A stretch of DNA of 64,000 bases, taken from Isoetes taiwanensis (Eukaryota; Streptophyta; Lycopodiopsida; Isoetales; Isoetaceae). The notes below the pieces were generated by a model that was not told the DNA's origin, did not search any database, and saw nothing but the letters and a program-made list of their open reading frames with translations. A program made the translations under genes and the position numbers. The DNA lies in contig JAJEKV010000065.1 in assembly GCA_021234155.1 (NCBI GenBank), positions 4,521,594 to 4,585,593 of the forward strand, given 5' to 3'. Shown in pieces: positions 37,487 through 49,560 of this stretch (positions are counted from its first letter, which is position 1; every line of letters begins with the position of its first letter).

Positions 37487-40351
37487 ATGCTGCTTCGAGG
37501 GGACATGGCTCAATCCAGATCTAACAAAAAATTTCCATTATTAGGATTGCCAGTGATACTAGGGCTCCTCCTCTTTGTTTTGGGTTTCTGGATCTCTGGA
37601 CTTTTTGAAGTCCGTCTTCAGCGAAGAATGCATCTTCATGCAAACGCATACGTGGGCCGACGTTATCTGTACTGGGGATGGAGAGTAGATTGTCCAGGCA
37701 AGATCTGTCAAGAATGTGGAGGGCTTGGACATCAGGAATCAAGCTTGCGTTGCGCCCTTGAGGAGGCTATGTTCCTTAACAGGTAAGGGTGTTCATTAAA
37801 AGAAAGTGAGGAGAGCATTTTCGCAGAAGAAAGAACTTGAATATGTATTTCAAAAAATGAACTTCCAGAATCACACCTAGAGAGATTCACTAGTTTTGTA
37901 ATACACAGATTTGCTCCCACTTTCCTAGGATCTTCGACGCTCATATAGCTCTCTGGTTTAGTTTTACAACATCTTACGTCCCTCTCCCTTTCTAAGCTAT
38001 TTAATATGCTTTGGAAGAAGATAGCAGTAACGACTACAAGTCTTGACATGAGGTACCCATTTCAGAAGCTGTGTACTTTCTCCATTGCCTAAATGGCTGC
38101 AAGATGTAAATTTACCTAAACCAGACTCCTCAAACTGCTTTATTTTAAGGTGATTCAATTGCTTGGAAACATTATCTGGTAAACAACCTGCTGAATTAAT
38201 TGAAAGCATATTTGTATGATAATCTGTTTATCGATCTTCAATTATAAAACTTTCTCACCTATGTTAGATCATCGAAAACAGTATTTGGTCGTTTTTTGCA
38301 AGTTCCATGTTTTCTTGTTTGCTTGACTTTCTGCTGTATCAAATCTGTAAGCAATGCCTACAGCATAGACACTAAAAAGCCTATTGCACTCTTCTTTCAA
38401 TTACAGTAATGTCAATGATCTTGAAGGTTTCTATGGTGGGCTCTTTAACATCTACCAACTCAAGCACCAATTTATGAACTCAGTTATTCTATTATGCTTG
38501 TAGATATGTTCTCTGCTTATGCCTCTGAATGGGATGCAGGGGCTGATTGTTTCACCGTGGAAAGTGTAGGACATTTGTGCTGCCTTCAAGGTTATGCATT
38601 GTTGGAAAACACAATGAGAAGGGTCTTCTTGATCATTCTGCATCTAATGGCTCAGATGGAAGGTAACATCTTATGTGCTTTTAAATTCTTGTGAGCAATC
38701 TACATGTGCCTCTTCTTAATCTAATGCAAACAGGTGGGAGGAAAGTACATGTTCAGTGGAGTCCCTTTATGACCTCAAGCTGATGTCAAAAACTGTCTCA
38801 GTCATAACTGACAGCTCGAAGGAATGGATATCTACGATCTCAAAACGAAGATCCATTTTGGATATCAAAGGAATCAGCCGTCAAGAACTTATGAGGAACT
38901 CAAAATATCATAATACAGAAGTAATCAACCGCACTGCAAATCAACTTGCTTGGTAACATTTTAATTTTGAACTGATGGAGAGTCATGATATTGTATGTTT
39001 TATGGATAGATATGAAACTTAGATTATCTGACGCAGGCCATACTTATAAATCCAGTGTGCATGCACTTGCAGAGTGGCACATAAAGCAATATTATATAAG
39101 GGAGTCCAATTTCAGATGATATATGTATCACTCTTAGTTTTCATGCATGTCATTCACTCAAACTATTGTACTGATTTGGTGTATTGTATTGATTTTCCGC
39201 TCGGAAGACTTGCAAATGAATTGAACCAATGGCTCGGCAAGAAGATGTACTACAATAAGATATACATACGGTCTTTTTAGTGTTCAGTCTACCTTTTTTA
39301 TTTGTTTACCAATGAGTTGATAAAGACACACATGATTGCTTTGCTGCATTCTTGTTGGTTGATTACTGGAAGTAAATGCCTTCAATGGATTATGACTGAT
39401 GTAAGTTTTATGCTTATTTCATGGATGTCCAGGTTTGTTGAGTGCAAGGATAGGTTAAACCATTCTGCAGTTGCCTTGCCATACAGTTTTCTTCCTTCAA
39501 TGGCTGCACAGCCACTTCGCATTGCTGCACAGCAGGTAATGAGCAACGTTTCTAATCAAATTATTGATGATTCTCATTGTTCTAGTTCTACCTTCAAGGA
39601 TTAACTTGCATAGGTTTGCATTAAGAGGTCTATGTGATTTAGCTGTCAAATATTAAAGTCAACCACAGAGAACTCCTAATGTGGGTTAAAATTTTCTTTT
39701 TTGGGTTCGTTTATATATATTGACTTGTTACGCTGGGTGCTCAGATAATTAACATGCTGCATGACTATGATGCCATTCACGTGAGAAGAGGTGATGTATT
39801 ACAACTGAGAAAAGACGGGTTGGCACAATTGCGAACAAAGTTTCCTCACCTTGATCGAGATACACATCCTGAAGGAATTATGAGATGCATTGCGTCCTGG
39901 GTTCCTGCAGGTCGCACGCTCTATATAGCTTCAAATGAAAATAAACCAGGCTTTTTTGATCCTCTACGTTCAAAGTATGTTGCCCAAAGTAGATCTTTTC
40001 TTATTTGTCTATTCTATGTTTTTCTAAAATGATGTGAATGGCCTAGAGAGTCTTATTAAGTTGGGGTGTTTACAGCTTATGAAGTAAATGGTCTTAGCAT
40101 TTACTAAACACTGAAATGTCTGCAGATACAACGTAGTGCAAGCCTCCAATTTCACAAACTTGCTGAAACCTGCTATAAGTAACAACTATCAGTTGTTTAT
40201 GATCGAAAGATTGATAGTAGCAGGCGCAAAAACAATAATCAAGACATTTCACGAAGTCCCTGGTGATCTTAGTCTTACTGATGATGTGAAGAAAGCAAGG
40301 GTGTGGTTGAAACCAGTTTATACATTTGAGGACAATTCTTCAATCCAATAA
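37487..40351 (+). CDS. O-fucosyltransferase family protein
   Basis: Six exons (37487-37782, 38570-38662, 38734-38952, 39433-39535, 39745-39974, 40126-40351) join in frame to 388 residues with GT-AG borders; the total is a multiple of three and no stop interrupts it. Residues about 18-38 form a single hydrophobic segment after a short basic N-terminus, a type II Golgi anchor. Family motifs follow: YLYWGWRVDCPGKICQECGG, LGHQESSLRCALEEAMFLNR, TFVLPSRLCI, then YDAIHVRRGD (the HxRxGD sugar-nucleotide site of fucosyltransferases), LDRDTHPEG, ASWVPAGRTLYIASNE and NYQLFMIERLIVAGAKTIIKTF. Expected role: transfer of fucose from GDP-fucose to protein or glycan in the Golgi; the acceptor is unknown. A second ATG at 37505 could also be used. 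Appears fully functional. Confidence 0.92.
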
Positions 40352-40643
40352 ATTGCATGGGATGGGTTTGTTAATGAAAGATATGCTTATGATTTGTTTT
40401 GAATTCTTGAATTCTTAATTTCGGTCTGTATATTATGATCTTCAAGCTCCCCTATAATTTGGCTATCCTTTCCAGCCAAATGTGTTTGCAGCTTCTAAAT
40501 GAATAGGAATAGCCATACATCTGATTGTCATATCAGGTGCATAAATGACAATCCCTAATGTTGTTTATATCTCATTCCACAAAATAACAGCAAAGACTTT
40601 GAGGCAATATAATGCAAGAAAATTCTGAAGACAATACATTTTA

Positions 40644-40735
40644 GGGAAATTTCTATATTTCCTATATTTCCTAGAAATTATAAATATACCCTTGTATTTG
40701 TTTTAATTGTTAGAATGCCCCTACGTCACACATAC
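40644..40735 (+). repeat. MULE 2 left TIR
   Basis: Degenerate inverted match to 44650-44746; begins GGGAAATTTCTA. Confidence 0.8.
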
Positions 40736-40749
40736 AACTAAATACGACG

Positions 40750-42700
40750 ACACGATTTTGCACATCGTTCTTTATTTCCGGATCTCTGAAGCATGGGATT
40801 ACTTTGCCACGATTACAAATTGACTACCAGGTGAAGGGGATGCGTTCTTCTGACCCAACTTCGGCCAAACATCATGCTTAAAGCATAGTAAAAGAACAGA
40901 GAGAAAAAAAAAGCACGGCGTGAAACAGTAAGGTACGGAACTGGATTCAATGCAGATCTACTTGTTATTTGCTCTCACAAGCATCAACGACACTATGGCA
41001 CTTCAACTTAGTTCTACTATATGTTAGGATTTGCATAAATCCATTACCATCCTGCAAAATTGGGATGACGAAATTATTGAGACAGAACATTTCCTTATTC
41101 CACTTTTCGATTTCACATGCAGCATCATACCCAAATCAGACCCAAGTGAAATTGTTTCATCTTCCAAGTCATGTTCACCTATTAAATGTCTGAAGCCAAA
41201 CATTTTCCATCAGTAGTTACTTGTAACAATCTTATGAAGAAGCAAACAAAGAGAAAACCAATGTAAAACGTGACAGCAACCAAGACCATATTAGTAACAT
41301 GTGTTTCAAAATTGTGAGAGATATCCTGGTTTGTGTGGCATTGTTGCACTCACTAGAATAGAATTTCTGATGAAACATCATTTTGCCATTATACGGTCTG
41401 CACATGCAAAGAGGAATAGGGAAATGTTTTTTTGCTGCTAGTGTAACCATCACCATTCATTAAGCAAACAACTGAGATGACAAGAATATATTTCTCTTGA
41501 TCTTTTGTTGATCTTAACTCACAAATAATGCATCTGCTTCATGACTGCAAATGGTTCGACCAACAAGGATGGAATAATAAAAACCTGGCAAAGTAAGCAC
41601 GCCAACATTTATGGCAGAACAAGATGATGACGATGCTTGAGCTGCAGCTTCGTTGAGGGAACTGTTAAATGTTATAATGAAATATGAAATTATTACTTTG
41701 CTCATGCAATTTTCCAATAATCAGCATAACATTGATCCATGTCCTCAAATCTAGGTGGCATAACAACTTAAATCTATTCCCTGCAATATAACAATTCATA
41801 AGAGTGGAAGCAAGACTATAAATGCAATACAATTGTAAGTGTGATTGAAACATCTCATATGAAGAAATAAATATAAATTAAAGAATTCTAGGGCTCTTCT
41901 CTCCAGGCAGGGGAGGGGCTTCTTCCTGCTTGGTTTGGCCAATTTGGCGTTTCTTTCTTGCTGTCCTTTTCCGGCCTTTAGCCTTCGTCCTGTGACCTTC
42001 GTCCTCGCTTCTAGTTTGATAAGGAAGTTCTCTGGTATTCGGGCGGTTTGTTGGTTTCATGCGAGCCCCATCCTAGAATCCCGTCGATCCGAGACATCGG
42101 ATCGACATTCTAGGATGGGGCGAGCATGCATGCGGCGCATGCCCTTCCTGGTTGGGGTTTCGCTATTTTAGGCGCGGTTCTGCAGCAACGTCTCATCGGA
42201 GCTTCCTCTTCTCTCAGCAGTACCTTATTCTCTTTGAACCCACCCTCCCCCCCTTCTTTGTTTATTGTAGTGTGCACAAATTTCTGTTATCATGTTTTTC
42301 TTCCACCCGCTGGGTGATGCTTTTTTCCACCCTCTGGGTGATGCTATCCTCTGGTATGTTTGTGTTGTCTCGTTTGTTGTGTTGGTGATGTGCAGGTACA
42401 GGGGCGAGCGGCATCTGTTTCGACTTCTCCATGCGGGGGTTTTTTGGGAGCGATTTCTATGCCTTACGTTTGTCCAAGCCCCTTGGCGAAGGCTTATCAC
42501 TAGGGTTTTTCCTCGAAAACCCGAAAGGGCGGGGTTTTTTAATCCCGATGATAAGCTTTCGGCAGGTACATCAGCCACTCATCTATTAGCATTGTATTTT
42601 TTGGGGTCCAAATGATATAATTGGATTTTCCCTTTTTTCGTGGGTCGTTCGCATGTGTGCGGCTACCCACTGTCCACCATTGTAGAAAATCTGCTGAGAT
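40750..42700. other. Non-transposase cargo of MULE 2
   Basis: About 1.9 kb between the left TIR and the transposase stop. 40960-41870 is AT-rich with short open stretches that I cannot assign. 41880-42600 is GC-richer and contains the hairpin at 42065-42121, a ~22-bp direct repeat around CACCCGCTGGGTGATGCTTTTT (about 42304 and 42329), and CTTATCACTAGGG-type sequence. MULEs often pick up host fragments; whether this is captured DNA is inference. Confidence 0.45.
42065..42121. repeat. 57-bp near-perfect hairpin
   Basis: Outer arms GCCCCATCCTAGAAT and its exact reverse complement enclose a second perfect pair GTCGATCCG / CGGATCGAC around a 6-base loop, with only three unpaired bases (CCC) on one side. 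Such a dense two-step palindrome is unlikely by chance. Role unknown: possibly a nested mini-element or a structured site in MULE 2. Confidence 0.9.
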
Positions 42701-42715
42701 GAATGAGAAGCCTAC

Positions 42716-44452
42716 CTAATCTGCAATTGCATTCCTGCAACTCTTCGGGTTATGGCGTCCATATTGCCCACACCTTGAGCATCTGTAAGGATGAATTTCT
42801 TTGAAGCGATCCTCTGTATGGATCCGTCGCTTTTTTGGACGTCCTGGCGGCTTATGTGTAGCAGGAGGTTTCATATTTGTCTCTTCTTCCTCTAAGACAT
42901 CTTGAAATGGAAATATTGCACCTACATATGCATCACACCATGCCTTTAATGAATATCCTGGATGAGCACACTCTTGTGGTCTTCTTTTCAACCAGAGGAT
43001 TGCTCCTAGTGCATGAGCACAAGGAATTCCTCTATGCTGCCAAGCACAACAACTGCATGTATAATGTTCAAGATCCACAATCCGCCTATGCTCTGATGTG
43101 ATAACTTCAAACACAATGCCATTTGAAGGTAAAATTCTGTACTGCCTAGCCCGAGTAAGTGATTCTGTGATGCACTTTTCCTCCTCAGGCACTAATGTAT
43201 AAAATGCACTTTGCCCTGCAGACACCAATGCTCGTCTAGCTTCATTACCTCGTTTATGAAACCTCTTCATTAATGATTGTCTAATACCGTAAGCATGGCA
43301 ATAATTGGTTTCTCCCTGGCCTCAAGCAATAGAGAATTCAAAGACTCTGATAAATTTGAAGTAAGGTGACCAAAGCGTTGTCCCTGGCAATAAGCTGTCA
43401 GGTGGTGCAATTTCTAACATCCAATCTGTTGCTACGGTATTCACTTTTATCATATTAGCAACTTGTTCATCGTATTCAACGATTGTGTTTGCTCGTGCCG
43501 CTTCCCAAAAGAAATGCAGAAACTTAATTTTATTGCATTCCTTCTTGAGGTTTGCCTCAAGATTTCTCATGCAATATGCATTTGGGCAGCCAGGGAAAAC
43601 AACATACAAAGCCTCCTGCAAACCCTTGTCTCTGTCTGATACAAATGTAAGCCCTGCATCTACATGTAAAATACTGTGTAGATGCTGTAAAAACCAAATC
43701 CAATTCTTTGTATTTTCGTTATCTATTATTCCAAATGCCACAGGATAAAGTCCTCCTGTGGCATCTAAACCTATAGCAAAAATCAAACGACCAAGATATT
43801 TACCTGTTAAAAAGGTGCCATCCAATCCCAAGAAAGGCCCGCAACTCGTAAATCCAGTTAGACAAGCTCCAAAAGCAAAGAATACCATGTAAAAACGTCC
43901 TCCACATTCTTCAATGGCAACATAACTTCCTGGATTGCTCTCTTAGAGTTTCCGGCAAAATGCATGTAAGTTTCTGTACCCCCTTTGATAATCTCCATTA
44001 ATAATAGCCATGGCTATCTCTTTTGCGTTATAAGCAACTGGATATGTGACTGTAATACTTGCTTCTCTACGAAAATTATCAATCAACTCAGGATGTTCCC
44101 TAAATTTATCTTGATATTTCATGGCTAACCATCTTGCCGAGGCTTCTTTGTTATTCAATTGTTGAACACCACTACATGTGTGTTCTCCTACTGCTCGAAC
44201 TACACATCTTGGCCCTCCAGCAATGGAGCCGAATAAATGCCATTGGCAATGCTCATCTTTGCACTTCACCCTGTATCTCAATTTATCGGATTTTATGACT
44301 ATAAATTCAGTATGGGATGCAATGGCTTGTGTTTGAACTGCAGTTTTAAGGTCTGACAGAGAATCAAATTGCAATTTTTTTCTAACTGGGGCATTGGGTC
44401 CAATTTTGACTACTGTAATCCTGTTTCTTTCAAAACGAAACATGCAAATCAC
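42716..44452 (-). pseudogene. MULE transposase (MULE 2), lightly damaged
   Basis: The minus-strand order is an N-terminal DNA-binding region (44452-43943; CKDEHCQWHLFGSIAGGPRC, EHTC), a catalytic core (FLGLDGTFLTGKYLGR, FVSDRDKGLQEA), a SWIM finger (CSCCAWQHRGIPCAHALGAI) and a CCHC knuckle (CSRCGQYGRHNPKSC). Defects are few. An in-frame TAA at 43943-43945 sits between HAFCRKL and ESNPGSYVAIEE; one frame change lies near 43385, after which GHLTSNLSESLNSLL is read; another lies near 43275 before LMKRFHKRG. Related to but clearly diverged from the transposase of MULE 1. Probably inactive, though three edits' worth of damage is small. Confidence 0.88.
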
Positions 44453-44649
44453 TTACATGAGAAGGTTTCCAAGCATGAAATCTTCAACGAATTCCTTCCA
44501 GATCGAGAGGGCTTCCAAGCATAAACTCCAACAAATTCCTTTCAGATCATGCTTACAAGCTTACTTTCGGATTCAAGGTCGTGATGCTTTGCTGAACCAA
44601 CACAAGAATCGGATTTGGGGCGATCTGCTTCTGGCACGAAAGGAATAAC

Positions 44650-44746
44650 CGTTGCCCAAAAAAAAGGGGGTATTTTGATAATTTTAGTAAATACAGGGGT
44701 AATTTGATAGTTATATTACAATATAAGGGTAATTCTAGAATTTCCC
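44650..44746 (-). repeat. MULE 2 right TIR
   Basis: Inverted partner of 40644-40735; on the plus strand it ends CTAGAATTTCCC. Confidence 0.8.
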
Positions 44747-44755
44747 TACATTTTA

Positions 44756-45520
44756 AAGCACATGCAACCAGAACTTAAACTCAACACATACAATCACAAT
44801 TTGTTTCGTATTGGAGAAGGGTATTCTCGCCACGGTTTGGACAATGATTTGGGCATAATATTGTATTAAACTTTGTATATTTTTGTGAGTTTGGGCATAA
44901 TATTGTATAAAACTTTATATATTTTAGTGAGTTTGACCAGCTTGTTTGGTTTTTCGATGTTCTTTGGGGAGAGTTATGCAATGGTCTGCAAATAGAATGT
45001 GGTGGAGGTGCAAACACAATTTTCCTGCTCTATGCTCATGCCGATTGGAGCATCCTTGTGCTGTAGGATCTTGGAAAATCGGTCTTTTCTTTCAATTTTT
45101 TCATTTGTCCTCACTTGTGCGCTGGCACTTCCAAGTTTATAGTTTGCTGCTGATTTAGGTCTTCTTCAACAGGCTGTCATAGCCATCTTTTGCTCTGTTC
45201 TAACAAATATCATAGTTTGCTTTACAGAAGAAATTGCGTGTTTTGTGCCAGGGATTCATGGTTCTGGCTTGGTGATGGTGGGTTCAAATCCCACATCCAG
45301 ATTTCAATTTAATTTCTTGGGCTGGTTGCAAAGCAGTTGCACATCAGAGTACACGCTTTTCTAATTTTGTGCTGCCTGCGCAGGTTAAGACGAAGCTTGT
45401 AACAAGTTTGTCAGATCTCTGGCGACCAGAGCTTTAGTTCATGCTCCATTTTTTCTAATTGATTGGACAATGATAGTTGTCACGCTAAAATCGGTGTTTT
45501 GGACCATTGAAACCTGCACA
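44756..45520. other. Spacer, nothing assigned
   Basis: A 50-bp partial duplication around TTTGGGCATAATATTGTAT occurs at about 44848 and 44891. A tRNA-like B-box (GGGTTCAAATCCC) at about 45281 lacks the rest of a tRNA. Confidence 0.4.
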
Positions 45521-45526
45521 TAAATT

Positions 45527-46107
45527 TTGGATAAAGATTTAGTGGCCATTGATCTAGCAAATAAAACAAGAAATATTCACCAAATGAATGGTCATAATTT
45601 CAAGGTCACTAGAATGAGGCAAGCTAACATAAGAAGATGCGAAGAGAGTGAAATCCAGGTTGTTCAATCTTCAGCATGGATGACAACTCAACTGTTTAAA
45701 CCATGGCTGCCACACTTTTCGCCAAGAGTCCATGGTGGTGTCTCTCCAGACAGGCCTCACCTAATCATTTTGGATGGTCATGGTACACCTGTGGAGCTTT
45801 ATTTTCATTTTGCATGGGGATTCATTCTGCTTTATTACTGACACACACATCCCATAGGCTGCTGCCTTTGGATATTGCTTGTTTCGCACCTTTCAAGGCA
45901 TCCTTCAAGAGACATAAGGCTACTTACATGGTCAGGAAAGGCAGGTCAAAACCTAAGAGGGAGAAGATTGCTGAGCTGATCTCACTATCCATCGAGACAA
46001 GGTTGACACCAAACAATATCAAATTGGATTTAGTGCCACTGGGTGAAAGTATGCTACGGTGTACCACTTTTGGAACCCTCAAAAGTACCTACACTGGGTA
46101 CTTTTAA
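45527..46107 (+). pseudogene. Pogo/Tc1-like DDE transposase remnant
   Basis: The frame at 45527-45841 carries SAWMTTQLFKPWLPHF and PHLIILDGHGTPVEL. The second frame (from about 45830 to 46107) continues with TSHRLLPLDIACFAPFKASFKRHK. Together these match, in order, the DDE_1 domain of pogo-like transposases (WMT...F..WL, LI(L/I)DGH with the second catalytic Asp, HTSHxLxPLDxxxFxPxK). The reading frame shifts near 45835 and the usual SH after the DGH motif reads as GT. The N-terminal DNA-binding part and first catalytic Asp were not found. Dead fragment. Confidence 0.8.
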
Positions 46108-46366
46108 AACTGGTACTTTCATAGTTTTCTTTCCACTAAAATCAATAAAAAAAATTTGAATTGACGGTCAATAGCATGTCAATCTATAGTATCAATAGAT
46201 AACCATGCCATTAGAAACTAAAATGAATCAATCAACTCTCAAACTTATTGTTTATTGAGACATTTGTGCAAGTTCCTAGTACCCAGTACTGGGTACTTTT
46301 CTGGGTAGTTTTGCACTCCCTAAAAAGTAATTTATATGGTACACCCTAGCATGCTTTCACCCCACT
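46037..46366. mobile_element. MITE with 26-bp TIRs
   Basis: 46041-46066 and 46337-46362 are inverted repeats differing at 2 of 26 positions (GGGTGAAAG...GGTGTACCA). CACT lies at both outer edges as a likely 4-bp target duplication. Length 322 bp, non-coding, with an internal palindrome AGTACCCAGTACTGGGTACT near 46280. It sits in the 3' part of the pogo-like remnant. A similar end (GGTACACCCTAGCACGCTC) is at 53238-53262. Confidence 0.8.
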
Positions 46367-46369
46367 AGT

Positions 46370-47100
46370 ATTTAGCATTTAAGTTTCAAACGAGTGGGGC
46401 TATGTTTGGAAGGCACGAAACTTGTTAGCCATGTTACTGATGAGCTGGTATGGCCAAGGGAGAATGTGCAAGATGGCAATGCCGTGGGACTTGATGGCAA
46501 CAACCTTAATAAAGCATAATTGTAGGACTTCAACATGGCAGATATGTAAATGCATTGGGAAAAAACTTTGCTTGGTACCTCAGACCTATTGCATCCCAAT
46601 ACTTTGCTCTCCTACTTGTTGCTCATCACCCTGCTGCCCAGTTCCCATGCCAATGTATGTCCCACAGTCACCCATAGACCCCTTCATAGCCGATCCAATT
46701 ACAACAACTTCTTCATCGTCTGTTCTTAGTAGAGGTTGCTAGAGATTCAGTGGATGCAAGAGCAAGCAAAAGCAGCTTCTAGAAATCATTCGTCGTAGTG
46801 CCCACCCTCTACCTACATATCCATCTACATTTTGTCAACTTCATAAGATAGCAAAGGGGCTCAATTTGGCAGCACATTCCACAATCTAACTTGCATGCCA
46901 TTTATCCTTTCATTAGCTTCGAATTATAGTCATTTCTCACCACTTTAGTAGGCCAGTATGGTTGAAGGGACTATTGCATTACACCAAGTCGAGGATACTG
47001 TGATAGCACTAGTGGTCTCACTGATCCAACCCTTCCAGAAAATCAATGTGATTAGTCTCATGGAATGTTCACGGGGTGGCTTCATAGGGGAAATTCATAA
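46370..47100. other. Spacer with no recognised feature
   Basis: Short open stretches only; likely transposable-element debris between the MITE and LINE C. Confidence 0.3.
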
Positions 47101-47139
47101 GAAGCTAAGGCGAGGATAGGAAGGCACCAGAGATTGAAC

Positions 47140-48290
47140 AAAAAAAGGTACCTAATAGCTATATGCTCTGATCCTAATGATGATAGATAAAAATGGATTG
47201 GAAGATATCATGAAGATACTGGAAGAGTTCTATCAAAAAGTAGGCTTGGTTGTAAATCTAGAAAAGTAAAAAATTATCAGCTTTAAGAGATCGAATAAAA
47301 GAAGATAATGAGGTCAACTACATCGGACAATAGGTGGAAAAACAAAAGAACACAAATATTTGGGATATAAGACATGAATCAAAAGGACATGGAAACAAGG
47401 TCTAGATGAGAGATGGTAGGAGGCGATCAAAAATTATTCTGCAGTTTGTGCACACCACAATATAATGGATTGGGGGTGAAATGTCACATGTTCAATATGA
47501 CAGTCACGCTAGGCTTACTGTATGGAATTGAAGCATGGGGATGTAGTACCTCGGCAGGAAAATGGGTTAAGGCTGAAAACCCGATCAAGCATTTCCAATG
47601 CAAAGAACGAGGAATTAAGAAGTCCACACTGGCCACAATAGCACTGTATGAGACAAAGGTCACATGGATGGCAGTCTTGGGATTGGAAAGGACTATCCTA
47701 TTTTTGAGCAGGAACATGTCGCACAAATCCAAATAAAAACTGGTAAGGCGGGCAATAGAAGCCTCAAGAGAAATGACAAGGGAAGCTACCAGAGGATGGA
47801 TCCTGGAACTTCAAAATTGGGGCACTAAGTTAGGATGTGACCTATAGGGAAGAAGTGGATAACAAGATATTACATGGGGAACATGAGGGCTTTTGGTCAA
47901 AACTATTGAAACCCTAGATAGAGAGACAACCAGATATTAAATTAAGATTATATCTGGATACAATAAATCTAGAGGAACATTTAATAGGACAAGAAATCTA
48001 CACAGACAGTAAACAATCAAAGGCAACTCTGTGCAGATTTCGAACAAGATGTCATAAACTGAGGATTGAGCGGAGGTGATGGCAGCGTTCTATGCTAGAA
48101 AGGGATGATAGACTCTGTATGCTTTGCGATCTGGGGGGAATAGAAGATGAAGAGCATGTGTGGAATATGTGCTCAATATATGAGGAGGTAAGACAAAAAT
48201 GGAAAGACATAAATTGGAAGAACGAAGTAGGGAAAGCGACAAGAGACACAGAGACCACCGAAGCTGTGAAATAGATTTTGGAAGAGCACA
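47140..48290 (+). pseudogene. LINE C, 3' half (RT thumb and zinc region)
   Basis: Readable pieces in order: LEDIMKILEEFYQKVGLVVN after a degraded YADD position (about 47187-47270), KTKEHKYLGY (about 47340), LGLLYGIEAWG with the following thumb (47413-47736), and RLCMLCDLGGIEDEEHVWNMC (about 48108-48170), a Cys/His zinc segment with IYEEVRQKWKDI. This is the usual C-terminal order of L1/RTE-type LINEs. Several stops interrupt it. It appears distinct from the LINE A/B family and lies on the opposite strand to LINE B. Confidence 0.75.
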
Positions 48291-48789
48291 AGTATAATTT
48301 GCTTTACAGAATGCAAAATGACAACGATGGAGAAGGTTTGAAACTGGCCCCATAAGATAGCAGTATGGATATACAGGGAAAGGGGGAATGGTTTTTTTCC
48401 CAAGTTAAAAATCTGGATTTTTCTTCACCGTTTCTGCTGGATTCCATGATTAAAGAAGTCGCCCATCCAATAGTTAAAATACAAAGACGGGTGTTTATGG
48501 CTGTGCTCATACCTTATACTCAATGTTATGGGACCTCAGGTCATTACTGATACTAAAATTTTATACAATACAATCACCCCTAAAGAGGGATCAGACATCC
48601 TCTTATCTCTCAAAGTCAGATGCTCAATTTGTGTATCTGCAGGAGCACAAATGCCACAAGGGAAATTTGTCAAAGCTTACGAATATGGATGTCTAATGCT
48701 TCAATGCATTGGTGGTATAGCAAGTAATTCTGCTAATGCAAGAGGAGTTGTTGATTTGGTCAGTAGGCTATTATCATGTGGCATGAGCA

Positions 48790-49330
48790 TAAGGTCCGAT
48801 ATGCTCTTGTGAATATATATGCTCATAATAGACATCATCAGAAAGCTTCATTATAGGCATCTTCATAGTTGAAGATGTTTAGTATAGGCCATGAATTTTC
48901 TTGGATTCTTGTGGAGGACTTCAACATGGTCGAAGTCGAAGAGGATCAGCTAGGAGACACCTCTAATGTTGTGTTTGAGTTGGAATATCAGCAACAACAT
49001 CGTCTTTTTCATAATTGCAACCTCTCGGAGGTGGATGGCGAGGGAGCTTTCCCTTGATGCAATGGGTAGACTGGCAATAGTCTTGCAAGCTCCCATCTAG
49101 ATAGTTTTGGTTATGTCATACCCATGACTTTTTCGGTATTGGCTTCGGGACAATTTTATCTTGGATCATCATCCACAGTTTATTGCAAACTCAGCATTGG
49201 TGCGCTGCCATCTAGAACAAATGTGCTTTCGCTTGATAGGGAAGCCTTTGAAGGATTGAGAATTTCCAAGCTGCTTGTAGGGGCATTCGATCTCGATGTC
49301 ATGGCGAGAATTGTGGATGTATTCAGGTAA
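48790..49330 (+). pseudogene. LINE endonuclease fragment (LINE D)
   Basis: Reads ALVNIYAHN (about 48807), then WILVEDFNMVEVEEDQLGD (about 48900), where the family has GDFN, then LDHHPQF (about 49155), the position of the SDHxP motif of APE-type endonucleases. Glycine of GDFN is Glu and the first residue of SDH is Leu. Frames shift between the pieces. The reverse transcriptase is missing. May be joined to other debris at its right edge. Confidence 0.6.
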
Positions 49331-49560
49331 GCGACGTCCCCTAATATCTGTCTTGGCATCATTATGGCTGCCAGATAGATTGTTGCTCTCAGAGCCAGCA
49401 GATTCATGACAATTTTTAGGTCGTCTTTCCAGCAAGAGATATTCCCTTTCAATACCTGTTGAAGTTGTTCAAGTGTGAATGGATTCCCATGCAAAGTTAA
49501 AGTTTGTAACATCTTAAGGTCTGTTAAAAGTGATCCAAAACAATTTGGAATTAAATTGAA
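49330..49560 (-). other. Possible LINE C-terminal tail
   Basis: Minus-strand frame with SCWKDDLKIVMNLLALRATIY resembles the segment after the zinc region in plant LINEs, but also reads partly like a leucine-rich stretch. Not resolved. Confidence 0.3.

Larger units (their letters stand above)
40635..44755 (-). mobile_element. MULE transposon 2 with ~2 kb cargo
   Basis: The element spans 40644-44746 (4103 bp). Ends are inverted: left GGGAAATTTCTA, and right, read on the minus strand, GGGAAATTCTAG; both continue with spaced CCCTTGTATTT / ACCCTTATATT-like blocks for about 100 bp. Exact 9-bp duplications TACATTTTA flank it at 40635-40643 and 44747-44755. The transposase occupies the right part (42716-44452, minus). 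The left ~1.9 kb (40750-42700) is unrelated to transposase and includes a strong hairpin. The insertion lies about 290 bp after the stop of the O-fucosyltransferase gene. Confidence 0.92.

Noticed and set aside
45255-45305. tRNA-like T-arm with GGGTTCAAATCCC
   Set aside because: No matching acceptor, D arm or anticodon arm upstream.
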